Shown here one piece after another: positions 1-6,766 of a stretch of 9,262 nt of DNA. The DNA lies in NCBI RefSeq assembly GCF_000161455.1, contig NZ_CM000745.1, positions 2,178,592 to 2,187,853 of the forward strand, given 5' to 3'. A program made the translations under genes and the position numbers. The stretch's first letter is position 1. Every line of letters starts with the position of its first letter. The stretch comes from Bacillus pseudomycoides DSM 12442 (GTDB lineage: Bacteria; Bacillota; Bacilli; Bacillales; Bacillaceae_G). Below the pieces are notes generated by a model that was not told the origin of the DNA, ran no database searches, and saw only the letters and a program-made list of their open reading frames with translations.

Positions 1-1852
1 AAGCTGCTTTAATTACTCGTCTCATTACTTTAGAATTGCGTGTTTTCGGTAAGTCTTCTACAACATGAATATCCTTTGGACATAACGCTTTTCCAATGTG
101 AGAGTTTACTAAATTTAATAACTCTATCTTTAATTCATGTGTAAATATAGTTCCTTCACGTAAAACAATGAAGCAGTGACAAACTTCGCCTTTTACTTCA
201 TCTGGTACACCAATTGCTGCTGCTTCTATTACATCATGATGCTTTACAAGAATTGATTCGTATTCCGCTGGTCCAATACGCTTCCCGGCAATATTTAATG
301 TATCATCAGAACGTCCTGTAATGATATATTGCTCTCCGTCATAGATTACCCAATCACCGTGCACCCACTTATTTTCAAAACGTGACCAATACGTATTAAC
401 GTAGCGCTCGTCATCTCCCCAGAAGCTTTTTGTCATTCCGACCCATGGTTTTTCTAAACATAATTCTCCAACTTCATCACGAATTGGATTACCTTGTTCA
501 TCTAATACAACAGCTGCCATTCCAGGTAAAGATGCATTGAAACTAATCGGTGCAATTGGTTTAACTAAAACGTTTCCAAAGATCCCACCAGAAATTTCTG
601 TTCCACCTGAATAATTACAAATTGGCACCTTCCCTTTACCAACTGTTTCAAAAAGCCACATCCAAGGGTCAGGATTCCAAGGTTCACCTGTTGATGCAAA
701 AACTTCTAAACTTGCTAGGGAATGTTTCTTTACATACTCATCACCTTTTGCCATCAATGCTCGAATTAATGTTGGTGAAATCCCAAGATGCGTAATTTGA
801 TATCGATCAATCGTTTCCCATAATCGATCTGCTTCCGGATAATCTGGAACACCTTCATACATTACCATTGTTGCACCATTAATAAGTGAACCAAATAATA
901 AGAACGGTCCCATCATCCAGCCCATATCAGTAACCCATAATACACGATCACCTTGCTTAATATTCATACCAAACCCTGCATCAAATGCAGATTTCAGAGG
1001 AAATCCGGCGTGCGTGTGTACTGTTCCTTTTGGCTTACCAGTCGTCCCAGATGTATAAATGAGCATAAGCGGGTCATCACTTTTCATTTCTTCAGCATGT
1101 GTAAGTGGTTTTTCTTTTTCTAAAACGCTCCATGAAAGATCATAATTATGAGGTGTAAAATCATTTCCAGCATGACGAACAATGACAACTTTCTCAACAG
1201 ACGGGCATTGTTCACACGCTTTATCCACCTCATCTTTTAAAGAAACGATTTTACCACGGCGCGAGAATCCATCCGCTGTAATAATCATTTTGGATCCTGC
1301 TGCCTGTACGCGCGTCATGACTGCATCAGAAGCAAATCCTGAAAAAATCGGAGAAATAATCGCACCTATTTTCATTACTGCCAGCATGGCAACAACTGTT
1401 TCAGGAATCATTGGCATATAAATCGTTACGCGATCACCTTTCTCAATTCCGGAATTCTTTAGTCCATTTGCAACTCGGCTCACCCAGCTATCGAGCTCTT
1501 CATATGTAAATGATTTTGTTGTTCCGTTTTCCCCTTCGTACATGAGAGCAGGTTGTTGTTTTGTTTCTTCATCTGCAAGCCAACGAGATAAAGCAGATTC
1601 TACTACATTACACGTTCCCTCAGTGTACCACTGAGCGAATGGTGTACCGTTTTCTAAATCTAATACTTCTGTATACGGCTTCATCCATTGATAACCAACT
1701 GCACGTTCCGCTTCTCCCCAAAACCATCCAGTTTCTTCAATTGACTTGTTATAAAATGCTTCATAATCTTCATAGCCAAGCGATTTCATCCACCCATATA
1801 GACGTGTTTTATCTTTATATTCTTCTGTTGGAAACCAAACGGCTTGTTTCAA
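1..1852 (-). CDS. AMP-forming acyl-CoA ligase (acetyl-CoA synthetase-like), C-terminus cut by window edge
   Basis: This enzyme should activate a carboxylic acid with ATP to an acyl-adenylate and then transfer it to CoA. 617 codons are visible and the frame is still open at the left edge; only a short C-terminal tail appears to be missing. It has the phosphate-binding loop YTSGTTGKPKG (residues 266-276), the adenylate-binding ASTGEPW (387-392 region), YSGGTE (414-419), HGDW (498-501), the hinge ITGRSDDTLNIAGKRIGP (511-528) and the catalytic-lysine motif LPKTRNSKVMRR with K608. The position matching the acetate-limiting tryptophan of acetyl-CoA synthetase (WWQTE) is G416, so an acid larger than acetate is likely. 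As the last visible gene of a leucine-catabolism operon it may activate acetoacetate or isovalerate, which is an inference. The start is TTG with AGGAGGGG six bases upstream; the frame upstream reaches a stop with no better start. B. subtilis has a ligase (yngI) near the front of its equivalent cluster, so this one is probably not the positional counterpart. Confidence 0.93.
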   Translation of the reverse strand, partial: MKQAVWFPTEEYKDKTRLYGWMKSLGYEDYEAFYNKSIEETGWFWGEAERAVGYQWMKPYTEVLDLENGTPFAQWYTEGTCNVVESALSRWLADEETKQQPALMYEGENGTTKSFTYEELDSWVSRVANGLKNSGIEKGDRVTIYMPMIPETVVAMLAVMKIGAIISPIFSGFASDAVMTRVQAAGSKMIITADGFSRRGKIVSLKDEVDKACEQCPSVEKVVIVRHAGNDFTPHNYDLSWSVLEKEKPLTHAEEMKSDDPLMLIYTSGTTGKPKGTVHTHAGFPLKSAFDAGFGMNIKQGDRVLWVTDMGWMMGPFLLFGSLINGATMVMYEGVPDYPEADRLWETIDRYQITHLGISPTLIRALMAKGDEYVKKHSLASLEVFASTGEPWNPDPWMWLFETVGKGKVPICNYSGGTEISGGIFGNVLVKPIAPISFNASLPGMAAVVLDEQGNPIRDEVGELCLEKPWVGMTKSFWGDDERYVNTYWSRFENKWVHGDWVIYDGEQYIITGRSDDTLNIAGKRIGPAEYESILVKHHDVIEAAAIGVPDEVKGEVCHCFIVLREGTIFTHELKIELLNLVNSHIGKALCPKDIHVVEDLPKTRNSKVMRRVIKAA

Positions 1853-1858
1853 TGTTTT

Positions 1859-1866
1859 CCCCTCCT
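1859..1866 (-). promoter_or_regulatory. Ribosome binding site that fixes a TTG start (ligase)
   Basis: AGGAGGGG on the minus strand is six bases before TTG at 1852. No ATG or GTG lies in the same frame between the site and the upstream stop, so the TTG start is well supported. Confidence 0.85.
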
Positions 1867-1881
1867 CATTTTTCGAACAAG

Positions 1882-1901
1882 AAAGCCCTTAATAGGGCTT
1901 T
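1882..1901 (-). other. Intercistronic hairpin (possible attenuator or RNA-stability element)
   Basis: A perfect 7-base-pair inverted repeat, AAAGCCC / GGGCTTT with the six-base loop TATTAA, begins at the last base of the carboxyltransferase stop codon and ends about 15 bases before the ligase ribosome binding site. It is followed on the minus strand by CTTGTTC, which is too poor in T for a strong terminator. It may act as a weak terminator, an RNA-processing site or a 3' protector that lowers ligase expression relative to the genes before it. The structure is seen in the sequence; the role is inferred. Confidence 0.55.
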
Positions 1902-3442
1902 TATACTGGATACACTGGATGTTTTCGATCTGTAAACACTTGATATTTACTCATGTACATTTCGAAACGCTTCTTTAGTTCTTCACGTAAATCATTCGGA
2001 TGAACAATACCATCAATCACCATTTCTGATGCTAGGCGATAAATATCGATATCTTTTTTATACTCTTCACGTTTTTCTGCAATGAAGCTTGCACGCTCTT
2101 CTTCTGGTAATGCTGCGATTTTATTCGCATATACGGCATTAACAGCAGCTTCTGGTCCCATTACAGCAATGGAAGCCGTTGGTAACGCTAAACAACAATC
2201 TGGTTCGAAAGCTGGGCCTGCCATTGCATATAGACCAGCACCATATGCTTTACGAACAACGATTGAAATTTTCGGTACTGTGGCTTCACTCATAGCAGAA
2301 ATCATTTTCGCACCGTGACGAATAATACCAGCTCTCTCAACTTTCGTTCCAATCATAAATCCAGGTACATCCGCAAGGAATAATAATGGAATATGATATG
2401 CGTCACATAAATTAATAAACTTCGCTGCTTTATCAGCAGAATCGTGGAATAATACACCGCCTTTCATACGCGGTTGATTTGCAACAATACCAATAGGCTT
2501 CCCATCAATTCGGCCTAATCCTGTAATAAGTTCTTGTGCAAATAATTTTTTCACTTCAAAGAAAGAACCTTCATCGATAATACGATTAATAAGATCTTTC
2601 ATATTAAAAGGAGCATTTTGATTTTCTGGGATGATTTGTTCTAACGTTTTTTCGAACTGTTTTGGTTCTTGAGGCTTAGTCATAGGAGCATTTTCTTGAT
2701 AGTTACTTGGAAAATATGAAATATATTGTCTTGCTTGAGCAATCGCATCTTCTTCTGTCTTACATAATACATCTCCGCATCCTGATACCGAGCAATGCAT
2801 ACGAGCGCCGCCCATTTCCTCTAGTGTTACTTTTTCACCAATAACCATTTCAGCCATACGCGGAGAACCTAAATACATAGAAGCATTTCCTTCAACCATC
2901 ATGACAACGTCACAGAAAGCAGGAATATAAGCACCTCCAGCTGCAGAAGGACCAAACAATAAACAAATTTGTGGTACCTTACCTGATAGCTTCACCTGGT
3001 TATAAAAAATGCGTCCCGCACCGCGGCGCCCTGGGAACATTTCAACTTGGTCAGTAATACGAGCACCTGCAGAATCAACAAGATAAAAAAGTGGTACACG
3101 TAACTTTTCAGCTGTTTCTTGAATGCGTAAGATTTTTTCAACAGTTCGAGAACCCCAAGACCCTGCTTTAACTGTTGAATCATTTGCCATGACACATACA
3201 GTACGACCATGTATTTTACCAGTAGCAGTTACAACACCATCTGCCGGTAAGCCTGTTTGCTCACAATTAGCAAATAATGCATCTTCTACATATTCACCAT
3301 TATCAAATAGAAGAGCTAAGCGATCTCGAACAAAGATTTTTCCTTTTGCTTTATTTTGTTCATGATATTTTGGTGCCCCACCTTGTTTAATTGTTTCAAC
3401 ACGTTCTTGAAATGCATTCGATTGTTGTTTTTGTTCTAGCAC
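1901..3442 (-). CDS. yngE: Acyl-CoA carboxylase carboxyltransferase subunit, methylcrotonyl-CoA type (YngE family)
   Basis: This is the carboxyltransferase half of a biotin-dependent carboxylase. It moves the carboxyl group from biotin on the carrier protein to an acyl-CoA, here most likely 3-methylcrotonyl-CoA to give 3-methylglutaconyl-CoA in the cytoplasm. At 513 residues it has the two crotonase-like halves expected. The N-half carries DSAGARI (123-129) and the oxyanion segment AAGGAY (167-172); the C-half carries ADVPGFMIGTKVE (357-369) and YGAGLYAMAGPAF (400-412). The YGAGxYxMxGxA pattern resembles the methylcrotonyl-CoA subunit (recalled human form YGAGNYGMCGRAY) more than the propionyl-CoA subunit (YGGAYDVM). 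The matching biotin carboxylase and carrier are three and four genes upstream. The start is GTG at 3442, two bases after the hydratase stop; the nearby ATG at 3444 is out of frame and meets TAG at once. Substrate preference is inferred. Confidence 0.93.
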   Translation of the reverse strand: MLEQKQQSNAFQERVETIKQGGAPKYHEQNKAKGKIFVRDRLALLFDNGEYVEDALFANCEQTGLPADGVVTATGKIHGRTVCVMANDSTVKAGSWGSRTVEKILRIQETAEKLRVPLFYLVDSAGARITDQVEMFPGRRGAGRIFYNQVKLSGKVPQICLLFGPSAAGGAYIPAFCDVVMMVEGNASMYLGSPRMAEMVIGEKVTLEEMGGARMHCSVSGCGDVLCKTEEDAIAQARQYISYFPSNYQENAPMTKPQEPKQFEKTLEQIIPENQNAPFNMKDLINRIIDEGSFFEVKKLFAQELITGLGRIDGKPIGIVANQPRMKGGVLFHDSADKAAKFINLCDAYHIPLLFLADVPGFMIGTKVERAGIIRHGAKMISAMSEATVPKISIVVRKAYGAGLYAMAGPAFEPDCCLALPTASIAVMGPEAAVNAVYANKIAALPEEERASFIAEKREEYKKDIDIYRLASEMVIDGIVHPNDLREELKKRFEMYMSKYQVFTDRKHPVYPV

Positions 3443-3444
3443 AT

Positions 3445-4233
3445 TTACTCCCCCTTATACACTGGTTTACGTTTCTCCTGAAATGCTTGTAGTCCTTCTA
3501 ATCGATCTTTCGTATGGATTACACCTTCATACGCCTGCTTTTCCATTTGTAATCCGGTATGCAAATCTACTTGTACCCCATTTGAGATTGCTTCTTTTGC
3601 TAATCGAATAGCAATTGGTCCATTACTCGCAATGCTTCTTGCAATTTCAATTGCTTTTTCTTCTAGTAAGTTAGCTGGTACCACAAACTCTACCATTCCA
3701 TATTCCTTCGCCTCATGCGCTGAAATACGTCTTGCTGTATAAATTAATTCTTTTGCCCTGCCAACACCAATTAGTCTTGGGAGACGCTGCGTCCCACCAG
3801 CTCCTGGGATGATAGCTAGAGATGTTTCAGTGAGTCCAAGGCTTGCTGTTTCTGCCGCAATTCTAAAATCACACGCTAAACTTAACTCGGTACCACCACC
3901 AAGTGCAATTCCATTTATTGCAGCAATAACAGGTTGTGATAATTGCTCAACCATATCCATTGTAGAACGAATCATCCCAACTGCATGACGTACTTGCTCC
4001 TCATTCATATTGGCACGTTCTTTTAAATCAGCTCCGGCACAAAATGCTTTTTCACCATAGCCTGTTAAAATGACAACGCGAACATCGGCTTCTTCATTAA
4101 TATGATTTAATGTAGATTGCAACTCTTCTAATAGTGCAAGAGATAATGAGTTTGCTTGCCGTTCGCGATTTAATGTTATTTTTACGATATGCGGTGTTAC
4201 ATAATCTACTGAAATGTTTTGTAATTGTAGCAT
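3445..4233 (-). CDS. yngF: Methylglutaconyl-CoA hydratase (enoyl-CoA hydratase/isomerase family, AUH-like)
   Basis: This crotonase-fold enzyme should hydrate 3-methylglutaconyl-CoA to HMG-CoA. The 262-residue length is normal for the family. Both catalytic glutamates of true hydratases are present and spaced by 20: E116 in GIALGGGTEL and E136 in LGLTETSLAI. The oxyanion-hole segments are CAGADL (65-70) and LGGG (111-114), and IIPGAGGTQRLPR (141-153) follows. The C-terminal stretch TKDRLEGLQAFQEKR and the ending YKGE closely resemble what I recall of human AUH, the mitochondrial methylglutaconyl-CoA hydratase, which supports this activity over a general beta-oxidation hydratase. The start is ATG at 4233, with the ribosome binding site AGGTGA overlapping the stop codon of the HMG-CoA lyase four bases upstream, so the two genes are likely coupled. 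The neighbouring lyase would use its product. Confidence 0.93.
   Translation of the reverse strand: MLQLQNISVDYVTPHIVKITLNRERQANSLSLALLEELQSTLNHINEEADVRVVILTGYGEKAFCAGADLKERANMNEEQVRHAVGMIRSTMDMVEQLSQPVIAAINGIALGGGTELSLACDFRIAAETASLGLTETSLAIIPGAGGTQRLPRLIGVGRAKELIYTARRISAHEAKEYGMVEFVVPANLLEEKAIEIARSIASNGPIAIRLAKEAISNGVQVDLHTGLQMEKQAYEGVIHTKDRLEGLQAFQEKRKPVYKGE
3448..3456 (-). promoter_or_regulatory. Ribosome binding site inside the upstream gene's last codons (decides GTG start)
   Basis: AAGGGGGAG lies in the final three sense codons of the hydratase gene, five bases before GTG at 3442. The arrangement suggests translational coupling between hydratase and carboxyltransferase. Confidence 0.75.
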
Positions 4234-4237
4234 TTTA

Positions 4238-5149
4238 TCACCTACTTATTGTTTTATGTTGCAATGCTTTATACACATGACTTGGCAATTGAATATTTAG
4301 CTTGCTTTGAATAAATTGACTAGCCTTTAATAAATTTTCTTCATTTATATTTGTTTGTACGCCCATTTTGTGGAGCATATGTACTAAATCATCAGTCGCG
4401 ACATTACCTGATGCCCCTGGTGCATACGGACAACCACCAAGCCCACCACAGGAACTATCAAATGTCGTAACACCGTATTCCAATGACTGAACGACGTTTG
4501 CAAGCGCCATCCCGTAGGTATTATGAAAATGCATCGCAAATTGAGAAGAATCATATTTTTTAAGTAAATGTTCCAATACTCGCTCTACTTGCAATGGATT
4601 TGCTACACCAATCGTGTCTCCCAACGAGACTTCATAAATACCATATGAGAAGAGTTGATTACATAACTCGTCTACAGCATCAATGCTCACATCTCCTTCA
4701 TAAGGACAACCAAATACAGTAGAAACGTAACCTCTTACTCTTTTACCTGCAAACTCTGCTTGCTTTGTAATATCTTGGATGACAGATAATGCTTCTTTAA
4801 TAGACTTATTAATATTGCTTTTATTATGTGATTCACTCGCTGATAAAAAAACATTCACCTCATCTACATTTTGCAAAAGAGCTCGTTCCAAACCATTTTG
4901 ATTTGGAACAAGCGCAGCATATGTAATATCTGAATTCCGCTTTAACTCTGTAAATACATCACTCGCATCAGCTAAAGCAGGAACCCATTTCGGGTGAACA
5001 AAAGAGGAAACTTCAATATATGATAATCCAGCTTCTGAAAGTAATTGAATCCATTTCACTTTATCTTTTGTGCCAACAATTTTCTTTTCATTTTGCAAAC
5101 CATCACGTGGTCCCACTTCTTTAATGACAGCAAAAGTAGGTAGCTTCAA
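4238..5149 (-). CDS. yngG: Hydroxymethylglutaryl-CoA lyase
   Basis: The enzyme cleaves HMG-CoA to acetyl-CoA and acetoacetate, the last carbon-splitting step of leucine breakdown. The 303-residue protein is a TIM-barrel HMGL-like enzyme. It begins with EVGPRDGLQNE (11-21), containing the catalytic R15 and D16. E46 is present, the metal ligands are H207 and H209 in HFHNTYG, and the active-site cysteine loop is GGLGGCPYAPGASGN (235-249), with C240 and N249. These positions match the human enzyme's R41, D42, E72, H233, H235, C266 and N275 with a constant offset of 26. The start is TTG at 5149; the ATG at 5154 is in another frame and stops after two codons, and the frame upstream of TTG stops at 5158. 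No mitochondrial-type leader is present, so it is a cytoplasmic enzyme. Spacing to the carrier-protein gene upstream is 22 bases. Confidence 0.97.
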   Translation of the reverse strand: MKLPTFAVIKEVGPRDGLQNEKKIVGTKDKVKWIQLLSEAGLSYIEVSSFVHPKWVPALADASDVFTELKRNSDITYAALVPNQNGLERALLQNVDEVNVFLSASESHNKSNINKSIKEALSVIQDITKQAEFAGKRVRGYVSTVFGCPYEGDVSIDAVDELCNQLFSYGIYEVSLGDTIGVANPLQVERVLEHLLKKYDSSQFAMHFHNTYGMALANVVQSLEYGVTTFDSSCGGLGGCPYAPGASGNVATDDLVHMLHKMGVQTNINEENLLKASQFIQSKLNIQLPSHVYKALQHKTISR

Positions 5150-5156
5150 TACATTT

Positions 5157-5164
5157 CACCCCTT
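5157..5164 (-). promoter_or_regulatory. Ribosome binding site that fixes a TTG start (HMG-CoA lyase)
   Basis: AAGGGGTG is seven bases before TTG at 5149. The competing ATG at 5154 opens a frame of only two codons, so the TTG is the working start. Confidence 0.8.
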
Positions 5165-5171
5165 CTTCTCC

Positions 5172-5387
5172 CTATTCAATCTCTACCAATACATCTCCTT
5201 CATTAACAAAATCGCCCTCTTGCACATTTATTTTCATAACTGTCCCAGCTTCTTCTGAAACGATTGGAATTTCCATTTTCATAGATTCCAAAATGACGAC
5301 ATCCTGTTCTTCTTCTACTGTATCTCCTATTCCCACAACAATTTTCCAAACATTACCTGCCATCGATGCATATACTTTTGTCATCAT
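5172..5387 (-). CDS. yngHB: Biotin carboxyl carrier protein, stand-alone 71-residue form
   Basis: This small protein carries biotin between the biotin carboxylase and the carboxyltransferase encoded in the same operon. It is a complete biotinyl/lipoyl-attachment domain: an N-terminal ASMAGNVWKI strand region, the biotinylation motif ESMKME with K37 as the acceptor lysine, and a C-terminal half with GTVMKINVQEGDFVNEGDVL. There is no proline/alanine linker or N-terminal extension as in AccB of fatty-acid synthesis, which is about twice as long. Two ATG codons lie in tandem at 5387 and 5384; AAAGGGGG is five bases before the first and eight before the second, so the protein may start at either and have 71 or 70 residues. 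Twenty-seven bases separate it from the biotin carboxylase stop. Biotinylation by the cell's biotin ligase is expected, from the family. Confidence 0.95.
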   Translation of the reverse strand: MMTKVYASMAGNVWKIVVGIGDTVEEEQDVVILESMKMEIPIVSEEAGTVMKINVQEGDFVNEGDVLVEIE

Positions 5388-5414
5388 TTTTTCCCCCTTT
5401 AATATTCATAAACC

Positions 5415-6752
5415 TTATTTTTTTACAAGTTGTTTTGTTACAAAACCTGTTGTATAAATACCACTTTGGAACACTTCATCTTCTAGCACTTGCAATAGCA
5501 TGGATGTATTTGTCTTAATGCCTTCTACTTTCAAGTTTTGAAGTGCATCCTGTAATTTTTCAATTGCTTCTTCACGCGTTTCACCATGAGCAATCACTTT
5601 TGCAATCATCGGATCGTAAAACGGTGTGATTGTAACATTATTTTCTAAAAAGTGATCAATACGCACTGTTTCTGGTAACGTTAGGTCCGTAATCTTCCCA
5701 GGTGATGGGAAAAATGTTTTTGGATCTTCTGCATAAATACGTGCTTCAATGGCATGACCACTACGATTTATATCCTCCTGCGTAAAGGAAAGCTTTTCAC
5801 CAGACGCAATGAGTAATTGTTGTTCAACAAGATCTAGACCAGTAATTTCTTCAGTAACAGGATGCTCCACTTGTAACCTTGTATTCATCTCTAAGAAATA
5901 GAAGTTTTTCTTATCATCCACAAGAAATTCAACCGTACCTGCATTTGTATAGCCAAGAGCTTTTGCTGCTTGTACAGCAACTTTCCCCATCGCTTTACGT
6001 GTTTCTTCATCTAAAAATGGAGACGGTGCTTCTTCAATTACTTTTTGATTCCGGCGTTGTACAGAGCATTCACGTTCCCATAAATAAACTGTATTGCCAT
6101 GTGTATCAGCTAAAAGTTGAATTTCAATATGATGCGCATCTGCAATGTATCGCTCTAAGTACATCTCACCATTACCAAAAAAGTTTTGTGCACGCGTTTT
6201 ATTGCTCTCGAATGCTTTGGTGAGCGTTTGCTCAGTTTCCATCAACTGCATTCCAATGCCCCCGCCGCCCGCGGATGCCTTCAGCATTAATGGATAACCA
6301 ATTTGTTTTGCAATTCCAATCGCTTCTTCAGCAGTCTCAATATTCGTTGTGATTCCTGGTACAACTGGAACATTTGCTTCTTGCATTGCCAGACGTGACT
6401 CGATTTTACTTCCCATCTTAGCAATGATTTCTTCAGAAGGACCAATAAATACAATTCCTTCTTCTTTACAGCGAACCGCGAAGGAAGGATTTTCTGATAA
6501 CAATCCATATCCTGGATGAATCGCTTCAGTATTTGTTTTCTTAGCAATTTCTATAATCTTTTCGAGATTTAAATAGCTCTCTTGGACACGTGGGCCACCA
6601 ACCAAATAAGCCTCATTTGCTAGTTTTACATGAAGTGCATTTTCATCTGCCTCTGAATAAATAGCAACTGTAGGAATTCCAAGTTTTTGACATGTTTTTA
6701 TAATTCGAACTGCAATTTCGCCACGATTAGCGATTAATATTTTTTGAAACAT
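5415..6752 (-). CDS. yngH: Biotin carboxylase subunit of an acyl-CoA carboxylase (YngH family)
   Basis: This ATP-grasp enzyme carboxylates biotin on the carrier protein using ATP and bicarbonate. The 445-residue length matches stand-alone AccC-type subunits; the extra domains of animal or Pseudomonas methylcrotonyl-CoA carboxylase alpha chains (about 650 residues) are absent. It opens with KILIANRGEIAVRI (4-17). Active-site residues fall at nearly the same numbers as in E. coli biotin carboxylase: K116, K158, H208, K237, E275, E288, N290, R292, Q294, E296 and R338, with EMNTRLQVEHPVTE at 288-301. The glycine loop reads AGGGGIGMQ (161-169), where AccC usually has GGGGRGM, so an arginine is replaced by isoleucine; I believe this is usual for the YngH branch. 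The ATG start at 6752 has AAAAGGAGG seven bases upstream, overlapping the dehydrogenase stop. It is assigned to methylcrotonyl-CoA rather than acetyl-CoA carboxylase from the gene neighbours. Confidence 0.95.
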   Translation of the reverse strand: MFQKILIANRGEIAVRIIKTCQKLGIPTVAIYSEADENALHVKLANEAYLVGGPRVQESYLNLEKIIEIAKKTNTEAIHPGYGLLSENPSFAVRCKEEGIVFIGPSEEIIAKMGSKIESRLAMQEANVPVVPGITTNIETAEEAIGIAKQIGYPLMLKASAGGGGIGMQLMETEQTLTKAFESNKTRAQNFFGNGEMYLERYIADAHHIEIQLLADTHGNTVYLWERECSVQRRNQKVIEEAPSPFLDEETRKAMGKVAVQAAKALGYTNAGTVEFLVDDKKNFYFLEMNTRLQVEHPVTEEITGLDLVEQQLLIASGEKLSFTQEDINRSGHAIEARIYAEDPKTFFPSPGKITDLTLPETVRIDHFLENNVTITPFYDPMIAKVIAHGETREEAIEKLQDALQNLKVEGIKTNTSMLLQVLEDEVFQSGIYTTGFVTKQLVKK

Positions 6753-6766
6753 AGTGAATCCTCCTT

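Noticed and set aside
1182..1421. Plus-strand open frame of 79 codons, and similar ones at 1561-1935, 2082-2318, 3123-3365, 5070-5258, 5879-6223, 6754-6960, 7398-7616 and 7489-7749
   Set aside because: Each lies opposite a well-supported minus-strand gene, none resembles a known family, and I see no promoter or terminator of its own.
2992..3210. Minus-strand frame of 72 codons, and another at 6287-6547
   Set aside because: They are out-of-frame readings inside the carboxyltransferase and biotin carboxylase genes, with no family match.
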